NCBI RefSeq assembly: GCF_009730915.1
Contig: NC_052475.1
Coordinates: 23,807,016-23,871,015 of the forward strand
Direction of reading: 5' to 3'
DNA: 64,000 nucleotides
DNA from: Dioscorea cayenensis subsp. rotundata
Lineage: Eukaryota; Streptophyta; Magnoliopsida; Dioscoreales; Dioscoreaceae
The notes below the pieces were generated by a model. It made no database searches. It saw only the letters and a list, made by a program, of their open reading frames with translations, and had not been told where the DNA came from. Numbering within the stretch: position 1 is the stretch's first letter; each line of letters begins with the position of its first letter. The position numbers and the translations under genes are program-made. Below are positions 61,688-64,000 of the stretch, piece after piece.

Positions 61688-61994
61688 TGCAGATTTGAGA
61701 AAGAATCAGTTAAAAGAAGAGAGAAAGAGATGGAGAGATTTACAAGAGAAGTTGACTCCATGACTCAGGAAGGTCTTGGTTTTCTTGAAAAGGGAACATG
61801 GGGGGAAGAAAAAGAGAAGATGGTTGATGATGAGAGAAGTGATGGAAGAGAGGTGAAGAAGATGGAAAAGGATAAAGAAGAGAGGTTTCATCTCCTGCAG
61901 TTTGCTTCATGTTGCTGATAGAACTCCACCAGTTTGGGTTATTTCCCCCCATCATTTGCTGCACTGAAGAACTATGAAACACTCCTCTATTCAT
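59439..61994 (-). CDS. bHLH transcription factor, bHLH68/bHLH133-like
   Basis: Exons (minus): 61744-61994, 61348-61633, 61161-61238, 60999-61064, 60706-60771, 60390-60440, 59891-59938, 59654-59698, 59439-59570; phases close at 340 residues. The N-terminus [20 protein letters not shown] followed by NWW is diagnostic of the bHLH68 subfamily. A Ser/Pro/His-rich region ([15 protein letters not shown]) follows, then SQLLLGGLVGE across the exon 1-2 junction. The bHLH domain spans about residues 190-250: weak basic part KKARVQAS, helix 1 [20 protein letters not shown], helix 2 [20 protein letters not shown]. The usual His-Glu-Arg DNA-contact residues are absent, as in this subfamily, so E-box binding is doubtful. 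The conserved tail [15 protein letters not shown] follows, then a divergent end ...[10 protein letters not shown]. Exons 4-8 are very short (45-66 bp), making splicing-dependent domain assembly notable. Confidence 0.94.
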
Positions 61995-62010
61995 GCCTTC
62001 AACCTTATGC

Positions 62011-62044
62011 TTTCTTCTTCTTCTTCTTCTTCTTCTTCTTCTTC
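62011..62044. repeat. (CTT)n microsatellite in the bHLH 5' leader
   Basis: About eleven CTT units (GAA on the coding strand), 17-50 bases before the start codon at 61994. The run is within the probable 5' untranslated region. Confidence 0.85.
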
Positions 62045-64000
62045 AATGTTTGCCACTCTAGAATCAATGAAGAGTATTATTAAGGTTTTGGTCTTGGTTT
62101 TGAAGCTCTTAAGTTTGGATGAGGATTGGGAAGAAGAAAGCAAAGCACAAAGTTAAGTGGGGGTGTAGAGAAAGGAAGGGAAGATGTGTGTATACATTGG
62201 ATGGGGTTGTGAATGAAGTCTTTTTGTTTTTTGTTTTTCTTTTGCTTCTTCTTCTCCTAACTTTCTTTATTATTATTATTATTATTTTATCACTTTCTTT
62301 TGTTTTTCCCCTTACTTTTGCTTTATCACAAAGTGGGCAGGGAAAGGTGGTGCCAGTGTTTTCAGACCCAAAGGAGTGGTTTAGGGCATGAAATCTTGAT
62401 TACTTATTATTAATTCTTTTAAGCTACGGTTAGGGCTAGGGTTAGGGTGTTAGGTTTAGGTTTATATATATATATATATGGTTAGAATATTTTAATTTTT
62501 CATTAATTTCCCTCCTTCTTAATTTTAAGATTTATTATTAAAATAAATATTTAAAAATTAATCTAAAAATATTTTACTGTTAAGATCTTAGAATTTGTCA
62601 CGATTGTAATAACTAAGTAAGATATTTGACTCCTTTTTAATAAATAATTAAAACATACATAAAGTATATGTATGATGACTCTTGTTCACTTTGAAAAAAA
62701 AAATATTTATAGTTTTATTATTTTTCTTTTATTTTATTTTTCAAAATATACATAACTATGACTAGCTATTTCAAGTCATTGTTAAAATTCTTCTCCTCTA
62801 GAATACTTTTGAATAAATACAAAAACTTTACAATCTTTGAAAGAACATATATAGATAAATATACACAAAAGAAAAAAAAAATTCCATCCACATTCCACAC
62901 CCAACCACCACAAAACACAGATGAAGAATGAAGTTATTAATTAAGCATCACACTAAGGAATGTTGAGAAATCATTAAGAAACAAATGAAGGCATGTTTGG
63001 TGGAGAAAAAATAAAATAAAGAAAAGAATACAAATAAATAAATAAATATACAAGTTCTCTCTCCATCCATGGGACCGTACACTGCTTTGGAAATCTTTGT
63101 CGGAGGCTAAATGTCCTTTCCAAAGAGAGTGTCTTTTCCCATTTGTTTACTCTCTTCTCCCTTGTCTTTTTAACTCCATCCTCCAAGAAACAACACTCAT
63201 CTCTCCTTGTCTCTATCTGCTCTTCTTTATATTCTCTCTTTCTCTTTCTCATTCTCTCTACTTATATTTATCTCTACCTTTCATTGCATCAATGCATGCT
63301 ATTATGGGACTTTCATTAAACTAAGTAAACATTTCATTCTTTTTTCTTTCTTTTTATTGTTTTAAAAAAAAAAAAACTTCATCTTTCTTTTCATTTGCTT
63401 CTTTTGATGGGTTGATGTCCTTAGTTGGATGTTTCCCAACCGTGCACTAATTGGCCCTGAATTCCCGGGAGTTGCATGAACTCTAAAGTGCTTTCCATAT
63501 TCTGTATGCTATTTATGTTGCTACTCTTTGCCGTATGATTATATATATATATATATATATCTTTTACAAACTACAAAGTATATTTAGTTTGAAAGAGAAG
63601 AGAAGAGTTTCTTGATGTTATGTTTGGGAAATTAAACACACCTTAACAACCAATATCTAATTCAACTGATTTTTGAGAGGATGATGTTAATCAATTTATG
63701 TAAAGTCTATGTTTTTAGTTTTTAGGTAGATAATTTGGTAAGCATGATTTGTGCAGAGAGTATGGATATAAATTGTCATAAACTTGTGGTTATATAGTAA
63801 ATAAGAGTTTTAAAAATGATTTCTTTTTTTTTTCATTTGTTACTTGAATTTTTCTCATTTGTGCGTAAATAGAAAGTTCTTACCATGATAAGAAGATTGA
63901 AATTGTGTTTTTTGGTGTATCTTTGGTAAAATTGCTCTTATTGTCTAATTAATATTTAAAATGTTATAATATTTTTGAATACCTTTCAAGTTTCCCAATT
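62045..64000. other. bHLH upstream region to right edge
   Basis: The proximal part (62045-62400) is the bHLH leader/promoter with (TTA)n at 62269-62287. A short run of TTAGGG/TTTAGG-like words (62429-62462) lies in the middle. The rest is AT-rich with a CT-rich patch at 63215-63280 and (TA)n at 63539-63560. No further gene is supported. Confidence 0.45.

Noticed and set aside
62429-62462. Telomere-like TTAGGG/TTTAGG words
   Set aside because: Only about five imperfect, irregular units are present. This is far too short for an interstitial telomere and may be chance or promoter telo-box text.

Overview
This window is nuclear DNA from a flowering plant. It has long AT-rich intergenic stretches, genes with many GT-AG introns, (AT)n microsatellites, a Ty1/copia retrotransposon and several small inverted-repeat DNA transposons. 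A non-grass monocot such as Dioscorea fits the protein flavour, but this is only a weak impression. No rRNA, tRNA or CRISPR array was found. Exon models were built by joining conserved protein segments across GT-AG boundaries and checking that exon phases add up.

Layout, left to right. 1-577 (-): 5' exon of an organellar proteinaceous RNase P (PRORP1-like) running off the left edge. 578-4155: AT-rich DNA with a ~230-bp tandem array. 4156-14110 (+): AIM1-type peroxisomal multifunctional protein of fatty-acid beta-oxidation, 18 exons. 15544-21245 (-): CPP/TSO1-like CXC-domain DNA-binding protein, 8 exons. 22392-26915 (-): RanBP2-type zinc-finger, RGG/RS-rich RNA-binding protein, 3 exons. 27454-29071 (+): hot-dog acyl-CoA thioesterase, 3 exons, divergent from the zinc-finger gene. 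29568-31215 (-): cytosolic type II peroxiredoxin, 3 exons. 31656-36457: degenerate Ty1/copia element in minus orientation just upstream of the peroxiredoxin. 38180-39017: Harbinger-like MITE. 39286-46169 (-): complete LIN/CERBERUS-type U-box plus WD40 E3 ligase, 15 exons. 48749-53506 (-): bark-storage-protein-like member of the nucleoside phosphorylase superfamily, 5 exons, whose last intron contains a 1.4-kb Mutator-like element with ~0.5-kb inverted arms. 55097-55468, 55915-56744 and 57388-57983: three further small DNA transposons, two with readable target-site duplications. 59439-61994 (-): bHLH68/bHLH133-like transcription factor, 9 exons.

The genes are unrelated housekeeping and regulatory genes and do not form a cluster. 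AIM1, the thioesterase and the peroxiredoxin touch acyl-CoA and peroxide metabolism, but nothing in the sequence shows they act together.

The most notable sequence-level result is that three otherwise well-conserved genes (PRORP, AIM1, RanBP2 zinc finger) carry four reading-frame breaks. Each is explained by a single extra base, three of them in homopolymer runs. Six other genes are fully in frame. Either this allele is damaged or, more likely, the assembly carries residual insertion errors. The strongest candidates for new biology are the long-hairpin Mutator-like element, with an unexplained GC-richer loop, and the set of nested inverted-repeat elements on the right side. No clearly new multi-gene system was found.
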